Assembly (NCBI GenBank): GCA_018660835.1
Contig: JABJJN010000040.1
Span: 62,001-126,000, forward strand
Length of the DNA stretch: 64,000 nt
Origin: Gemmatimonadota bacterium
Lineage (GTDB): Bacteria > Latescibacterota > UBA2968 > UBA8231
Direction of reading: 5' to 3'
Shown: positions 62,615 through 64,000 of the stretch, piece by piece
How the letters are laid out: each line of letters starts with the position of its first letter
How positions within the stretch are numbered: the stretch's first letter is position 1
Notes under the pieces: generated by a model
What the model was told of the DNA's origin: nothing
Seen by the model: only the letters and a program-made list of their open reading frames with translations
The model's database searches: none
Position numbers and translations under genes: made by a program

Positions 62615-64000
62615 GTGAAACTCATTGACTCCGCTATTGAACGTCCCGTCTCCGTCATTGTCGGGATCTTGCTCATTGCCCTGTTCGGCATCCTTGCCCT
62701 GGTACGAATTCCTGTTCAGCTAACACCCGATGTTGACCGCCCGATCGTCACAGTGACGACTTTCTGGCCTGGTGCCAGTCCAGAGGAGATCGAGCAGGAA
62801 ATCATCCAGCGACAGGAAGAGCGCCTCAAGAGTGTCGAAGGCCTCGACAAGATGACGAGTGAGTCCGCTGACAGTCGCGGCGTCGTCACCCTCGAATTCA
62901 GCGTCGGTCAGGACCCCGATGCGCTGCTGCTGCTGGTATCCAATAAGCTCGACCAGGTCCGCGGCTATCCTTTGGACGCGGACAAGCCGATTCTGTCATC
63001 CGGCGCCGGTGGAAACACGGGCGCGATTACCTGGTTGATTCTCAATCCCCTGCCGGAGCGACGCGACGACATTGACATCGAGGTCTATCGAGATTTCGCC
63101 GAGGATGTCATCAAGGCTGCCGTCGAACGTGTTGATGGTGTCTCGCAGAGCAATGTCTACGGCGGCTTCGAACGTGAATTGCAGGTGATCGTTGATCCCG
63201 CAGCGATGGCCTCCCACGGAGTCACCGTGAGTCAGATGATGACGGCGATTCGGGCCGAGAATGCGAACATCTCCGCCGGCGCCTTTGACGAGGGCAAACG
63301 GCGCTATATCGTGCGCACCGTCGGACAATATCTGTCGGCAGAAGATGTCGAACATGTCGTCGTACGAGCCGACGCAAATGGATCTCACCTACGTGTCGGT
63401 GATCTGGCACGTGCGGAATTGGGCTTCAAGAAGGCGGCCGCGACGGTTCGCTACCGCGGTCGAACAGCGATCGCGGTCAATGCGGCGCGTGAAACAGGTG
63501 CCAACGTACTGACAGTAATGGAAGGGATACGTGCCGTTGTCGCCGAGCTCAATGAAGGCGCTCTTTCTCGAGAGGGTCTGTATCTGGAGCAAGTCTACGA
63601 CGAGACAGACTACATCTATTCCGCCATCAGCCTCGTGCGCAACAACATTTTCGTTGGTGGCGCCTTGGCAACGCTCGTCTTGTTGTTGTTCCTCCGATCC
63701 GCCTCCAGCGTCCTCATCATCGTCACCTCCATTCCGATTTCCATTGTCGGCACCTTCTTGGTCATGTCCATGGCAGGGCGCAATATCAATGTTATCAGCC
63801 TTGCCGGCATGGCTTTCGCCGTCGGTATGGTCGTCGACAATGCGATTGTCGCCCTGGAAAACATCTTCCGCCATCGGCAGATGGGGAAACCGAGAGTGCA
63901 GGCGGCGCTAGATGGCGCCATCGAGGTCTGGGGAGCGCTACTGGCAAGCACGCTGACGACGATCGCCATCTTCTTGCCCATCGTTTTCATCGAGGACGAA
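62615..64000 (+). CDS. RND-family efflux transporter, 3' truncated
   Basis: The frame starts at a GTG at 62615 and is open to the window end (462 codons visible, about half of a normal ~1030-residue pump). The first transmembrane helix (about 12-31, after S-A-I-E-R-P-V) is followed by the periplasmic porter domain with the usual F-W-P-G-A-S-P-E-E-I-E. Transmembrane helices 2-4 include G-M-V-V-D-N-A-I-V-A-L-E-N, with Asp408 at the proton-relay position. AcrB has two Asp here, but single-Asp versions are common in HAE1-like pumps. With the adaptor encoded nine bases upstream it should form a drug or metabolite exporter. No outer-membrane TolC gene is visible in the window. Confidence 0.93.
   Translation, partial: MKLIDSAIERPVSVIVGILLIALFGILALVRIPVQLTPDVDRPIVTVTTFWPGASPEEIEQEIIQRQEERLKSVEGLDKMTSESADSRGVVTLEFSVGQDPDALLLLVSNKLDQVRGYPLDADKPILSSGAGGNTGAITWLILNPLPERRDDIDIEVYRDFAEDVIKAAVERVDGVSQSNVYGGFERELQVIVDPAAMASHGVTVSQMMTAIRAENANISAGAFDEGKRRYIVRTVGQYLSAEDVEHVVVRADANGSHLRVGDLARAELGFKKAAATVRYRGRTAIAVNAARETGANVLTVMEGIRAVVAELNEGALSREGLYLEQVYDETDYIYSAISLVRNNIFVGGALATLVLLLFLRSASSVLIIVTSIPISIVGTFLVMSMAGRNINVISLAGMAFAVGMVVDNAIVALENIFRHRQMGKPRVQAALDGAIEVWGALLASTLTTIAIFLPIVFIEDE

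Noticed and set aside
1..64000. tRNA, rRNA, insertion sequence or prophage genes
   Set aside because: No cloverleaf, rRNA segment, transposase, integrase or phage structural motif was recognised in any frame or intergenic stretch by eye.

Overview
The window is a high-GC, gene-dense chromosomal segment from a Gram-negative (diderm) bacterium. Evidence for an outer membrane includes an Omp85-type barrel protein, lipoproteins with clean lipoboxes, and an RND efflux pair. Several very large exported proteins end in a FlgD/type-IX-like C-terminal domain with a 'YPNPFNPxT' signature and contain cohesin- and dockerin-like modules. That combination is typical of the FCB group and neighbouring uncultured phyla (Latescibacterota, Eisenbacteria, Zixibacteria, KSB1 and similar). 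The phylum is my inference; no rRNA or other phylogenetic marker was examined.

Layout. 1-2522 (+): the end of a DMT/EamA transporter, an SDR oxidoreductase and RmlA. 2543-7203 (-): an S1-like protein, trpB and trpA (a run rpsA-trpB-trpA), plus a quinone-oxidoreductase-like MDR enzyme. 7397-8824 (+): a sulfatase-fold hydrolase without the formylglycine cysteine. 8886-13864 (-): a histidine phosphatase, then a tightly coupled operon glcD-like, glcF-like, L-rhamnose-mutarotase-like, serC. 14009-17115 (+): pepA, dcd and an M19 dipeptidase. 17193-21761: M32 carboxypeptidase (-), an enolase-superfamily enzyme (+), a xylose-isomerase-like TIM barrel (-) and a YigZ/IMPACT protein (-). 21797-26918 (-): dnaB, a family-4 uracil-DNA glycosylase, coaBC, an archaeal-type cytidylate kinase-like protein and yicC.

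26949-34820 (-) is an envelope-oriented block. It holds two propeller lipoproteins (one BamB-like), a small membrane protein, a 949-residue fusion of zinc peptidase, TolB-like propeller and outer-membrane barrel, a SprT-DUF2786 protein, and a DapF homologue with serine at both catalytic-cysteine positions.

34976-57136 (-) is the most striking part: five consecutive giant exported proteins (1344-1761 aa) in the order A-B-A'-B'-C. A and A' are paralogues. B and B' share an architecture (cohesin-like head, tandem cadherin/Ig-like repeats). C combines a new N-terminal half with the C-terminal module set of A. All five end in the same kind of sorting/FlgD domain. A divergent gene (57362-61438, +) encodes an NHL-propeller/cadherin-like protein that ends in dockerin-like loops and has no sorting domain. 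The window closes with a TTG-started membrane-fusion protein and a truncated RND pump (+).

No tRNA, rRNA, CRISPR array, insertion sequence or phage gene was recognised, and no gene-free stretch exceeds 300 bases. Start codons were chosen by Shine-Dalgarno fit, overlap with the upstream stop and signal-peptide fit. Several genes use TTG or GTG.
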